Positions 8,920 through 16,427 of a DNA stretch of 64,000 nt are shown piece by piece (the stretch's first letter is position 1; each line of letters starts with the position of its first letter). Under the pieces are notes generated by a model. The model searched no databases, was not told the origin of the DNA, and worked only from the letters and a program-made list of their open reading frames with translations. Source of the DNA: an uncultured Myxococcales bacterium (GTDB lineage: Bacteria; Myxococcota_A; Bradymonadia; UBA7976; VGTA01); assembly GCA_937146725.1 (NCBI GenBank), contig CAKZRU010000098.1, positions 1-64,000 on the forward strand, in the 5' to 3' direction. A program made the position numbers and the translations under genes.

Positions 8920-9744
8920 CTATCCTTTTTCAAGAGTCCTAGAACGCTGACTTGCCGCAATCACAGCTTCAAAAAAAGCACTTCTAACGCCATGCTGTTC
9001 TAAAATACGTACACCGGCAATCGTTACACCTCCGGGAGAGGTAACCCGATCTTTAAGAACGGCAGGATGCTCTTGGCAGGCAAGATGCCCACTACCCAAA
9101 ACCGTATGTGCCGCTAGTCTGAGCGACAGCGCTCGCGGTAAGCCTTCATGTACACCAGCATCAGCTAAAGACTCGATTACATTAAATAAATAAGCAGGCC
9201 CACAGCCCGAAATTGCAGTTGCCGCATGAAAGTCGCTTTCTTTAGGTAGTTCTTCCACATGGCCTAAAGGCTGAAGAAGCTCACGGCTACGTGTGACCAG
9301 TGTCGCTTTTTCTTCTTCGGTGATTTGAGGATCAATACAGCTTAAGGTCAAGCCATGTCCAACTTGAGCAGGTAGATTTGGCATCAACCTAATCAAAGTC
9401 ACCAAATTATTAAAGGCCAAGCGAAGTTGAGCAAAGCTAGTACCTGCCAGCATACTCATCACTAATGGCTTGGATTGAGCGAGTCTGGTTTGTACTCTTG
9501 AGTCCTTAAGCCATTGCTCAACATGATGAAGCTGATAAGGCTTAATGCCCAAAAAGATTTCATCAGCTTCAACAAGTAAGTCCACCGGGCTTACCGCCTT
9601 GACCTCAAACTGCTGCGCTGTTTGCTTTGCACTTGATTTGGCGGCGACCAAAATCTGCTCAGCTTGCACTACCCCCTGAGCTAACAAGCCAGATAGAATC
9701 GCTCGTCCCATTTGCCCACATCCCAAAAAACCAATACGTGTCAT
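8920..9744 (-). CDS. proC: Pyrroline-5-carboxylate reductase
   Basis: Last step of proline synthesis: reduces 1-pyrroline-5-carboxylate with NAD(P)H. The N-terminal GFLGCGQMG is the Rossmann dinucleotide-binding loop. MSMLAGTS, RLMPNLP and ISGCGPAYLF follow in the family order, and the C-terminal signature reads VTSPGGVTIAG. Its 274 residues match the usual length. AGAGGTT precedes the ATG. A 226-nt gap separates it from the DivIVA-domain gene; it holds no further gene I can support. Confidence 0.95.
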   Translation of the reverse strand: MTRIGFLGCGQMGRAILSGLLAQGVVQAEQILVAAKSSAKQTAQQFEVKAVSPVDLLVEADEIFLGIKPYQLHHVEQWLKDSRVQTRLAQSKPLVMSMLAGTSFAQLRLAFNNLVTLIRLMPNLPAQVGHGLTLSCIDPQITEEEKATLVTRSRELLQPLGHVEELPKESDFHAATAISGCGPAYLFNVIESLADAGVHEGLPRALSLRLAAHTVLGSGHLACQEHPAVLKDRVTSPGGVTIAGVRILEQHGVRSAFFEAVIAASQRSRTLEKG

Positions 9745-9976
9745 ATAACCTCTTATCTATTTCAAAGCCGATAAAATAATTTAATCCCTTATTAATATCA
9801 TCTGATGAGCAACATAAAGATAAAAAATCAGATCATGATTGTACAAAAATAACAATAGCTTAACATTCAGAGAATCCAGTAAACCAATCCTGCTAAAAAT
9901 ATTTTTTCAAAAAAAGCTTGCAGAAGCGATACAAGCTTGCTAAATATTCGCTTCGTAGCTGTCTAGCGGGATGGCA

Positions 9977-10005
9977 TTAACATCTTTGTTATGTCTGAGT
10001 TAGAT
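9977..10005 (+). promoter_or_regulatory. Putative sigma70 promoter for the tRNA pair
   Basis: TTAACA at 9977-9982 matches the -35 consensus at five of six positions. After a 17-bp spacer, TTAGAT at 10000-10005 serves as a weaker -10. Transcription would begin around 10012, about 20 nt before tRNA-Gln. No better candidate is visible in the 286-nt gap upstream. Confidence 0.45.
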
Positions 10006-10031
10006 TAGTCACACCTTTTTAAGGTTCTTAA

Positions 10032-10103
10032 TCGGAAATCGTCTAATGGTTAGGACTATGGTTTTTGGTACCATCAATCTAGGTTCGAGTCCTAGTTTCC
10101 GAG
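10032..10103 (+). tRNA. tRNA-Gln (anticodon TTG)
   Basis: The acceptor stem TCGGAAA pairs with TTTCCGA, with G as discriminator base. The anticodon stem ATGGT/ACCAT encloses the loop TTTTGGT, giving anticodon TTG for glutamine. The T arm carries the usual GGTTCGAGTCC. The 3' CCA is not encoded, so a CCA-adding enzyme is needed. It starts a two-tRNA transcript with tRNA-Glu only 4 nt downstream. Confidence 0.95.
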
Positions 10104-10107
10104 TTTC

Positions 10108-10180
10108 GGTCCGTTCGTCTAGGGGTCTAGGACGCCGGCCTCTCACGCCGGTAACACGGGTTCAAATCCCGTACGGATCA
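10108..10180 (+). tRNA. tRNA-Glu (anticodon CTC)
   Basis: The acceptor stem GGTCCGT pairs with ACGGATC (one G.T wobble), with A as discriminator base. The anticodon stem CCGGC/GCCGG closes the loop CTCTCAC, so the anticodon is CTC, reading GAG. The T arm is ACGGG-TTCAAAT-CCCGT. CCA is not encoded. A second tRNA-Glu(TTC) must exist elsewhere to read GAA, which the genes of this window use often. Confidence 0.94.
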
Positions 10181-10186
10181 CTTATT

Positions 10187-10210
10187 AGCGCCTTTTTAGG
10201 CGCTTTTTTT
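10187..10210 (+). terminator. Rho-independent terminator of the tRNA transcript
   Basis: AGCGCC and GGCGCT form a 6-bp GC-rich stem around a 6-nt loop, followed directly by a T tract. It starts 7 nt after tRNA-Glu and would separate the tRNA transcript from epmA. Confidence 0.9.
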
Positions 10211-10258
10211 GTTTGTAGACTTAACACAGCTTGAGTCTTTTAGAGATTTTGTGCTCAA

Positions 10259-11296
10259 ATGACTAATCAGCATATTAAGCCTAGTTCTTTTCAATCAAAC
10301 TCGTCACAGAACACACGATTACTCGATCGGGCACGCTTACTTTGGGCTTTGAGAGAGCAGTTTAATGCCGATGACTTTTTGGAAATCGAAAGTCCTAGCA
10401 TAGTTGTGTCTCCCGGCTTGGAGCCTCAGCTTGATGCCTTTGAAGTCCATAGCGAATACGCACATGTTGATCAGGCGGAAAGACGCTGGCTTCATACCTC
10501 ACCTGAATATGCGCTTAAACGCTTTTTAGCCATTCAAGGTCAGCAAGTTAATCGCATATACAGTCTGGGGTCATGCTTTAGAGATGAACCAACTTCAAAC
10601 TCGCATAGCCCTGAGTTTACCATGCTTGAATGGTATGCCCGAGATCTCAGTCTTGAGGACTTAATGACCCAGTGTGAAACCCTGATCAAAAAGCTTTCTG
10701 CTGTGGCTGAAAGCTTGGGTTATCCGCAGACGCACTTACCCCAAAAAGAGTTTGAGCGTCTCAGCGTGCATGAGGCTTTTATACGCTATGCCGGCATCGA
10801 CTTAAATCATGCTCAAAGTATTGAAAAACTCAGACATTGTGCAAAAGAGGCGGGTATTAGGGCTGATGGATTACATGGCTCATGGGATGATGTCTACTTT
10901 CAAATCTTTATGGATTTGGTAGAGCCCAAACTCTCGACAAATGGACCTTGCTTTTTATATGATTTCCCCGCCTCTCAAGCAGCTTTAGCCAAGCTAGATC
11001 CACAAGATTCACGTTGGGCAAGACGCTTTGAGCTGTTTATTAATGGGATTGAGTTAGCCAATGCTTTTGATGAATTAAGTGTGGCCAATGAGCAAAGAGA
11101 ACGCTTTCAAGCGGATCTCAATATCCGTGCCCAAAGAGGTGCTCAAACCCCTCCTATGGATGAAGTTCTTTTGACTCATCTTGATCAGCTAGGCCAATGT
11201 GTGGGGATCGCTTTGGGCTTTGATCGCTTAGTTATGCTACTGCTCAACGCTGATCATATTGATCAAGTGCGTTTGCAAGCTTGGAATAGCCCATAA
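10259..11296 (+). CDS. epmA: EF-P beta-lysyltransferase EpmA (PoxA/GenX)
   Basis: Attaches (R)-beta-lysine to a conserved lysine of elongation factor P, which relieves ribosome stalling at polyprolines. The protein is the catalytic core of a class II lysyl-tRNA synthetase without the anticodon-binding domain. Motif 2 is RIYSLGSCFRDE followed by HSPEFTMLEWY; motif 3 is GIALGFDRLVMLLL near the end. The length, 345 residues, is close to the roughly 325 of E. coli EpmA and far from the roughly 500 of LysRS. EpmB and EF-P genes are not in the window. birA follows after 24 nt and coaX after it, so the three genes may be one transcript. Confidence 0.92.
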   Translation: MTNQHIKPSSFQSNSSQNTRLLDRARLLWALREQFNADDFLEIESPSIVVSPGLEPQLDAFEVHSEYAHVDQAERRWLHTSPEYALKRFLAIQGQQVNRIYSLGSCFRDEPTSNSHSPEFTMLEWYARDLSLEDLMTQCETLIKKLSAVAESLGYPQTHLPQKEFERLSVHEAFIRYAGIDLNHAQSIEKLRHCAKEAGIRADGLHGSWDDVYFQIFMDLVEPKLSTNGPCFLYDFPASQAALAKLDPQDSRWARRFELFINGIELANAFDELSVANEQRERFQADLNIRAQRGAQTPPMDEVLLTHLDQLGQCVGIALGFDRLVMLLLNADHIDQVRLQAWNSP

Positions 11297-11320
11297 ACGC
11301 TGTTACTTTTAGGAACAATC

Positions 11321-12127
11321 ATGACTGTAATATGGCTAGACCACTGTGCAAGCACTCAAGATGAATTATCTCAGGCAGATCAAGCGGTCATAGCAGTTGC
11401 GACCCTAAATCAAAGTGCCGGTCGAGGCCGTCGAGGGCGGGCATGGCAAAGTCCCAAAGGTGCAGGCTTAGCGCTAAGCTGGAGAGCGGCGGTTAATGAT
11501 TTAGCCATCGAAGACTTACCCTTACTTTCTTTGGCTTCAGGGGTCGCTTTATATCGAACGTTAAGTCAATACTTGACTCAGCCTTTGACTCAGCCTTTGA
11601 CTCGGTCTCTGACTCGGTCTCAAGCAGCTTTAAGTCAAACTGATGAGCCTATCAATGAGCTTTGTCTTAAATGGCCCAATGACTTGTTGTTTCAACATCG
11701 TAAACTAGCCGGTATCTTATGCGAAGGTAGAATCACTAACAATGGACAGGCTGTACTTGTAGGGATTGGGCTTAATCTGTTTCATCATCATGAGTTTCCC
11801 CAAGAATATGCCATACTCAGTGAACTTGGCATACAGCTAGAGTCAGCAAGTACTCTTAAAGAAGCCCGTGACATTCAAGAGTTTTGCCATCGCTTGATTG
11901 CTGAACTTGAGCAAGCGCTGAATGAACTCAAAGAACATAAAGCTGGATTATTAGCGCAGTGGCAGAGGTTTGGATTAAGCTTGGGAACTCATTTAAAAGC
12001 AGCCGGTTACCAAGGAGTTTACCAAGGGATTAACGCACAAGGTGCGCTCTTACTTGACATTAATGGACAAGTCATTTCTGTTGAAAGCGGTGAAGTACAT
12101 CTTTTATCTTTGGCCTCACATTTATAG
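11321..12127 (+). CDS. birA: Biotin--[acetyl-CoA-carboxylase] ligase
   Basis: Activates biotin to biotinyl-AMP and transfers it to the biotin carboxyl carrier protein. The ATP/biotin-binding loop is AGRGRRGRAW; KWPNDLL and RKLAGILCEG, then VLVGIGLNLF, follow in family order. The protein starts directly at the catalytic domain, so it lacks the N-terminal DNA-binding domain of E. coli BirA and should not act as a repressor. A short beta domain ends it (about 220-268). An odd insert at about residues 85-101, LTQPLTQPLTRSLTRS, comes from a 12-15-nt DNA repeat (11574-11622) placed between core strands. Confidence 0.92.
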   Translation: MTVIWLDHCASTQDELSQADQAVIAVATLNQSAGRGRRGRAWQSPKGAGLALSWRAAVNDLAIEDLPLLSLASGVALYRTLSQYLTQPLTQPLTRSLTRSQAALSQTDEPINELCLKWPNDLLFQHRKLAGILCEGRITNNGQAVLVGIGLNLFHHHEFPQEYAILSELGIQLESASTLKEARDIQEFCHRLIAELEQALNELKEHKAGLLAQWQRFGLSLGTHLKAAGYQGVYQGINAQGALLLDINGQVISVESGEVHLLSLASHL

Positions 12128-12150
12128 CTTTACATTCATAAGGTTTGACT

Positions 12151-12945
12151 ATGCTACTTGCGATCGATGTTGGTAACACTCAAAGCGTCCTTGGACTTTA
12201 TCAAAACCAAGAGTTAATTGGAGAATGGCGGGTCAGTACCCAGCCACATCGTACCGCCGATGAAATGGGTACCTTGATTCACAGTTTATTTCGTCATCGC
12301 GCTCTCCTTAAAGAGGGGCTTAAAGTGATTGACGGGGCGATCTTATCAAGTGTTGTGCCCTCGATTACGCAAACCTTTCGGCAAATGGTGAAGCTTTATT
12401 GTGATGCGCCTTGTTTAACCGTAGGTGCTGACACTGATACGGGTATGCCTATCTTATATGATAATCCCAAAGAAGTTGGTGCGGATCGTATTGTTAATGC
12501 TGTTTCCGCCTATCACCAATGGCCCCAAGCCCTAATCGTGATTGATTTTGGTACAGCCACCACCTTTGATGTGGTGAGTCAGCAAGGAGAATATCTAGGA
12601 GGTGCTATTTTTCCTGGCATTGGGATTTCGTCTGAAGCTTTATTCATGAATGCCGCCCGCCTTCCCCGAGTTGAGCTGAGTCCTCCTCCCTCTGTCATTG
12701 GTAAAAATACCGTACATAGTATTCAATCCGGCCTTATTTATGGCTATGTGGCCATGGTCGATGGGATTGCCCAACGCATGAAGCAAGAACTTAAGCAAAG
12801 CTCACAGGTAGAGCCCTTAGTCATTGCTACCGGCGGACTTGCACCGCTCATTTTTGAGCACAGTGCCCAAATTAACCACTTAGCCCCAAGATTAACTCTA
12901 GAGGGACTACGACTTATTTATGAGCGTAATCAGAATAAGTTTTAG
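12151..12945 (+). CDS. coaX: Type III pantothenate kinase
   Basis: Phosphorylates pantothenate with ATP, the first step of coenzyme A synthesis. The ASKHA-fold motifs are clear: IDVGNTQ at the N-terminus (phosphate 1), GADRIVNAV, and DFGTATTFDVV (phosphate 2). ATG 12151 is chosen because AAGG lies about 8 nt upstream; a TTG at 12145 in the same frame would add only two residues. The length, 264 residues, is typical. It follows birA by 23 nt, a linkage seen in many bacteria. Confidence 0.94.
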   Translation: MLLAIDVGNTQSVLGLYQNQELIGEWRVSTQPHRTADEMGTLIHSLFRHRALLKEGLKVIDGAILSSVVPSITQTFRQMVKLYCDAPCLTVGADTDTGMPILYDNPKEVGADRIVNAVSAYHQWPQALIVIDFGTATTFDVVSQQGEYLGGAIFPGIGISSEALFMNAARLPRVELSPPPSVIGKNTVHSIQSGLIYGYVAMVDGIAQRMKQELKQSSQVEPLVIATGGLAPLIFEHSAQINHLAPRLTLEGLRLIYERNQNKF

Positions 12946-13365
12946 AGTAAGCTTTGGTTAAAGTCAGTACTCGTCTTCATCTCAAAGTGATAAGAGCTCT
13001 GAGTGTTGAGATGTGGTGAGTAGACAAGCGGTAAAAGACTCGAGGGCGTTTTACCCAAAGCCACCTGAGGCTCAGCCGAGGCTCAGCCGAGGCTCCGGGA
13101 GGGTCAAGCGGTAAGCTTAGGGCAAGGGAGAGCGCGAGAAACGCTCTGAATGGATATATAGAACGCATATTGATCTTTACTCCTTATGAAGACCAAATGT
13201 TTTAAAATGTTTGAAGCGCTTATGCGTCATGCTGAAGCGCCCAAGGTGGAAAGAAATAAGTCAAAAGCATGAGCCTATTAACAACAACAACCGAACCAAC
13301 AACCGAACCAGCCTTATAATAAAGCGTTACTCTATTTTAGTTTTTTCTGATTTAAGATGTATCTC
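12946..13365. other. Intergenic region without a supported gene
   Basis: This stretch lies between coaX and the transposase-flank repeat. It contains short direct repeats: 'gaggctcagcc' in tandem near 13067-13092, and a repeated 'aaccgaaccaac' near 13290. A 63-residue minus-strand frame (12977-13168) has a hydrophobic start but no ribosome site or family match, so I do not call it. No RNA gene or clear terminator is seen. Confidence 0.5.
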
Positions 13366-13392
13366 ACCCGCACCTTAACCAAAGGTTAAAGC
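13366..13392. repeat. Transposase-flank repeat, copy 2
   Basis: Identical over 27 nt to 2883-2909, with the same TTAACC-AAA-GGTTAA hairpin. It lies 95 nt beyond the stop of the intact Y1 transposase and is probably one end of the element, recognised as a hairpin in single-stranded DNA. Confidence 0.7.
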
Positions 13393-13486
13393 TCTCAAAC
13401 TCATCTTTTGGTGTTATTTGTCCTTATATTGTTAAACTTACAATTACCAAAAACTTAAAAGCCACTACGTCATCGATAAACAAAGC

Positions 13487-14422
13487 TCAATCAGGTGAAT
13501 AACGACCTCCAAACAAAGGTACACCACCTGCTGGGAAGCAGATTGAAGCTGTGTCATATCCTAGTTTGATCGCCTGTCTCAAATCAGCGGATACTTTTTT
13601 GAATTTGGCTTTAAAATCAAAGTACAACTTTTGGTAAGCCTTAAGCATTTTGATGCACTTGGTTCTACATAAAGGACGATTGCCACCTTTGGTAACCCTT
13701 AATTTTCTCACATTTTCGCTCAGTACCATCCTCATACCCAACGCTGGCTTTGAACCACGCTTTAAAAGCGCATTTCGAGTGGCCTCAGCGCTTAATCTTG
13801 AGCAAAGCTTTTTGTACTCAGACTTTGATAAATGTGCCCACATTGGAGGTTGGGTGAGCTTGATTTGATGCTGTGTTGTGAACTCATCAATCAGTTTACC
13901 ATCTCGGCGCTGCAAAGAATGGTAATAAGCAGTGCGGTCAACCCAAGGGCCACTGACTTTCTTACCCATCACCAATTGCCGATAACCATGCAGTCCTGTC
14001 CAATCTTTTGGATGATCAACTAAGCCTTCTTTAACCGAGTTTTGAGTAATATATTTAAAGACTTCTTCAAGGCTTTCTACATCAAGGATTTCTTCACTTG
14101 AATAGCGTTTTTGCCATAATGTACCATGCCAATTATGAACTCGTGCTAACTCTCTAGCCAGATTTCCCTTGAAATAGCACATAAATTCAGCCAAATCAGG
14201 ACTTGATTTAGAGCTGAGTAACAGGTGGAAATGATTGCTTAAAAAGACATAATGATGAAGCTCAATCGTCTTTTGATGCTGCTCTAAAGAGTATGCTAAG
14301 ACTCCACGAGTAATGGCTCGGACTTCCCGAGTTGGCTTTAAAAATCCAAAGCCTTGAATACATCTTGACACCACATGATGAGTGGCCCAAGTTTGGGATT
14401 GATAGCGTAAATGTGCCGGCAT
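13487..14422 (-). CDS. Y1 transposase, REP-associated tyrosine transposase type
   Basis: A single-strand DNA transposase of the Y1/HUH class. The metal-binding HUH motif is HFHLLL at 64-69, preceded by a HHYVFLSN strand. The catalytic tyrosine is Y124 in FKYITQNSVKEGLV, the usual (R/K)YI..N...AGLV context of REP-associated transposases. The remaining 150 residues are basic and include Cys (RPLCRTKC) and a Gly-rich end, FGGRY. It has a good ribosome site (GGAG 8 nt before ATG) and no frameshift, so it may be active. A truncated relative lies at 3002-3364, and both share the hairpin flank. Confidence 0.92.
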   Translation of the reverse strand: MPAHLRYQSQTWATHHVVSRCIQGFGFLKPTREVRAITRGVLAYSLEQHQKTIELHHYVFLSNHFHLLLSSKSSPDLAEFMCYFKGNLARELARVHNWHGTLWQKRYSSEEILDVESLEEVFKYITQNSVKEGLVDHPKDWTGLHGYRQLVMGKKVSGPWVDRTAYYHSLQRRDGKLIDEFTTQHQIKLTQPPMWAHLSKSEYKKLCSRLSAEATRNALLKRGSKPALGMRMVLSENVRKLRVTKGGNRPLCRTKCIKMLKAYQKLYFDFKAKFKKVSADLRQAIKLGYDTASICFPAGGVPLFGGRYSPD

Positions 14423-14735
14423 AAATATACTCCTTGATGAAAGTGAAGGACGTATACTCTCTCGCTAAAAATGTTATTTTGTTGCGTAAAATTATGAAAA
14501 AAGTTTAATTTCGGTCAATAAATACTTAGTTTTTTTGGAGAAATATTTTGCTGCTTCAGTTCAAGCTTCAGTTCAAGGTTCGCTTCAGTTCAAGGTTCAG
14601 CTTCCAAGTTCAAGATCAATTCAAGTTGATAGGTTATGGTCGTTATGGCAAGCTATGAAGACTTACGATTCTAGCTCATTACAATTAGCGATCCCTCTCA
14701 TGCGAACTACCTTTGGCGAGTAAGGAGCTTTTTAT
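14423..14735. other. Divergent intergenic region with short direct repeats
   Basis: It lies between the transposase start and the DUF1592 gene. Degenerate copies of 'cttcagttcaag' recur between 14554 and 14630. A 62-residue frame starting with TTG at 14535 crosses these repeats and ends 12 nt before the DUF1592 start codon; its product has no features, so I do not call it a gene. The AAGGAG at 14724-14729 is the ribosome site of the next gene. Promoters are not obvious. Confidence 0.45.
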
Positions 14736-16427
14736 ATGCAATTTCCTTCTTCGACTTCTTATGCTTTAAACTATTTGATTGTCTTTTCCGTTGTCTGTTC
14801 GGGCTGTATTGAGGCTCGACGAACAACGCTTGAGCCAATGAGTGAGTTGGTCAGCACTGAAATAGATTCGGGCTTAAACGACCTTCCACCGGCTCCTTCA
14901 GTGCCTCCCGGATCAACAGCACTTAGACGTCTGACTCGTACGCAATATGAACAGTCATTGAAATCTGTTTTTGGAGAGACTGTTGTTGTTCCAAAGGTTT
15001 CGGAACCCGATATTCCAGAAGCCGGCTTATTTTCTGTGGGCGCCTCAATTACAAGCTATAGCCCTAGAGGTATAGCTTCGCTTGAAGAAGCGGCCTATGC
15101 AGTTGCCCAGCAGGTGGTAAGTACAGATGAACTCAAATCACGAGCGATTCCTTGTGATCTTGAGACAGAGTCTACTGAGACTCGTGTCAGCTGTATAAAT
15201 GACATTATGGCTCTTAATGGTTTAAGGTTATGGCGTCGACCACTTAAGGAAGATGAATTAGGTCGCTTAGTCTCTTTAGCAAATCAAGCTACTGAGGTAC
15301 TCAACGATCCATGGCAAGGGGTTAGTTTTGGCTTAGCAGCGATGATGCAATCTCCAAACTTTTTATATCGTCTTGAGCTTGCGCCAAGTCAAGTGAGTGC
15401 CGAGGGTGAACGCTTTGATCCCTATGCTCTGGCAACTCGGCTTAGTTTTTTCTTGTGGAATCATTCACCTGATGATGAATTACTAGAGGCTGCTGATTCA
15501 GGTATTCTCGATACCCAAGAAGGACTCAAAGCACAGGCTGAACGCTTAATGGCGTCGCCACAATTTAAGTTTGGCCTTGAGCAGTTTTTTATCGAGAAGC
15601 TTAAACTTTATGAGTTGGATACCCTTCGTAAAGATCCATTGCAGTTTGATCATTACAGCCCAGAACTAATGCGAGAGGCTCGGGAAGAAACGCTTCGGCT
15701 TATCGATTACTATGTGCTTGAGCGTGATAGTGATCTCCGTGAATTGATGACCTCTCGTGAGCATTTTCTAACGCCACGTTTGGCGGCATTATATGGTGTG
15801 CCAGCACCGGTTCAAGATGGCTTTAGACGGGTAACCTTACCCGAAGAAAGTCCGCGTTTAGGCTTACTTTCCCATGCGTCACTCTTAAGTATAAATGCTC
15901 ATCCCGCAGCGTCTTCCGCGACTTTAAGAGGACGCTTTGTTCGTACTGTATTGCTGTGTCAAGAGATTCCCCCTCCGCCTCCTGGCGTGGATACTGCCAT
16001 ACCAGAAGCTTCTGGAAACACCCGTACCCTTCGTGATCGAGTGGCCGAGCACCTGACCAACCCAAGCTGTGCTGGATGTCATAAGCTTCTCGATCCCATT
16101 GGGCTCGCTCTTGAAAATTATGATGCGATTGGCCGTTGGCGAGAACGTGATAATGGTGCATTAATCGATGCAAGTGGTGAACTTGATGGTGTGTCCTACG
16201 AAGATCCACAATCACTCTCGCAAGTCGTACGAGAACATCCCGGGTTTACTTCGTGCTTGGTCAAAAGTGTGGCGCAATATGCAACCGGTCGTTTGATCAC
16301 AAACGAAGAAGCACCTTTGCTTCAAGATCTGAATACCCGCTTTGAGCGACTTGAGTTTCGTCTTAAGCCCTTATTTTTAGAACTTGTCCTTAGTCCTTTA
16401 TTTTACAACGCAGGAGCACCCAAATGA
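14736..16427 (+). CDS. DUF1592/DUF1588-type lipoprotein with CxxCH motif
   Basis: First gene of a three-gene operon. Residues 1-27 form a lipoprotein signal with lipobox VCSG-C. The domain order is that of the planctomycete/myxobacterial DUF1587-1595-1592-1588-1585 family: LRRLTRTQYEQSL near the N-terminus, LRLWRRPLKEDELGRL (DUF1595-like), LATRLSFFLWNHSPDDELL (DUF1592), then GLLSHASLLSINAHPAASSATLRGRFV (DUF1588). The segment CAGCHKLLDPIGLALENYD at about 445-463 carries a CxxCH haem-c-like motif. The length, 563 residues, fits family members that lack an extra N-terminal cytochrome domain. The biochemical role is unknown; the family always travels with DUF1552 proteins, as it does here. Confidence 0.9.
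   Translation: MQFPSSTSYALNYLIVFSVVCSGCIEARRTTLEPMSELVSTEIDSGLNDLPPAPSVPPGSTALRRLTRTQYEQSLKSVFGETVVVPKVSEPDIPEAGLFSVGASITSYSPRGIASLEEAAYAVAQQVVSTDELKSRAIPCDLETESTETRVSCINDIMALNGLRLWRRPLKEDELGRLVSLANQATEVLNDPWQGVSFGLAAMMQSPNFLYRLELAPSQVSAEGERFDPYALATRLSFFLWNHSPDDELLEAADSGILDTQEGLKAQAERLMASPQFKFGLEQFFIEKLKLYELDTLRKDPLQFDHYSPELMREAREETLRLIDYYVLERDSDLRELMTSREHFLTPRLAALYGVPAPVQDGFRRVTLPEESPRLGLLSHASLLSINAHPAASSATLRGRFVRTVLLCQEIPPPPPGVDTAIPEASGNTRTLRDRVAEHLTNPSCAGCHKLLDPIGLALENYDAIGRWRERDNGALIDASGELDGVSYEDPQSLSQVVREHPGFTSCLVKSVAQYATGRLITNEEAPLLQDLNTRFERLEFRLKPLFLELVLSPLFYNAGAPK

Larger units (their letters stand above)
13366..14470 (-). mobile_element. IS200-like / REP-associated transposase unit
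   Basis: The unit comprises the Y1 transposase gene and its downstream hairpin. The right-hand boundary is uncertain: no second copy of the upstream end is present, because the remnant at 3 kb is broken before it. I extend the unit only to the end of the short upstream leader. Confidence 0.45.

Noticed and set aside
12977-13168. 63-residue minus-strand frame with a hydrophobic start
   Set aside because: No ribosome site, high Arg/Leu content and overlap with short DNA repeats; no family match.
14535-14723. 62-residue plus-strand frame ahead of the DUF1592 gene
   Set aside because: TTG start, sequence made of degenerate repeats; probably a chance frame in the leader.
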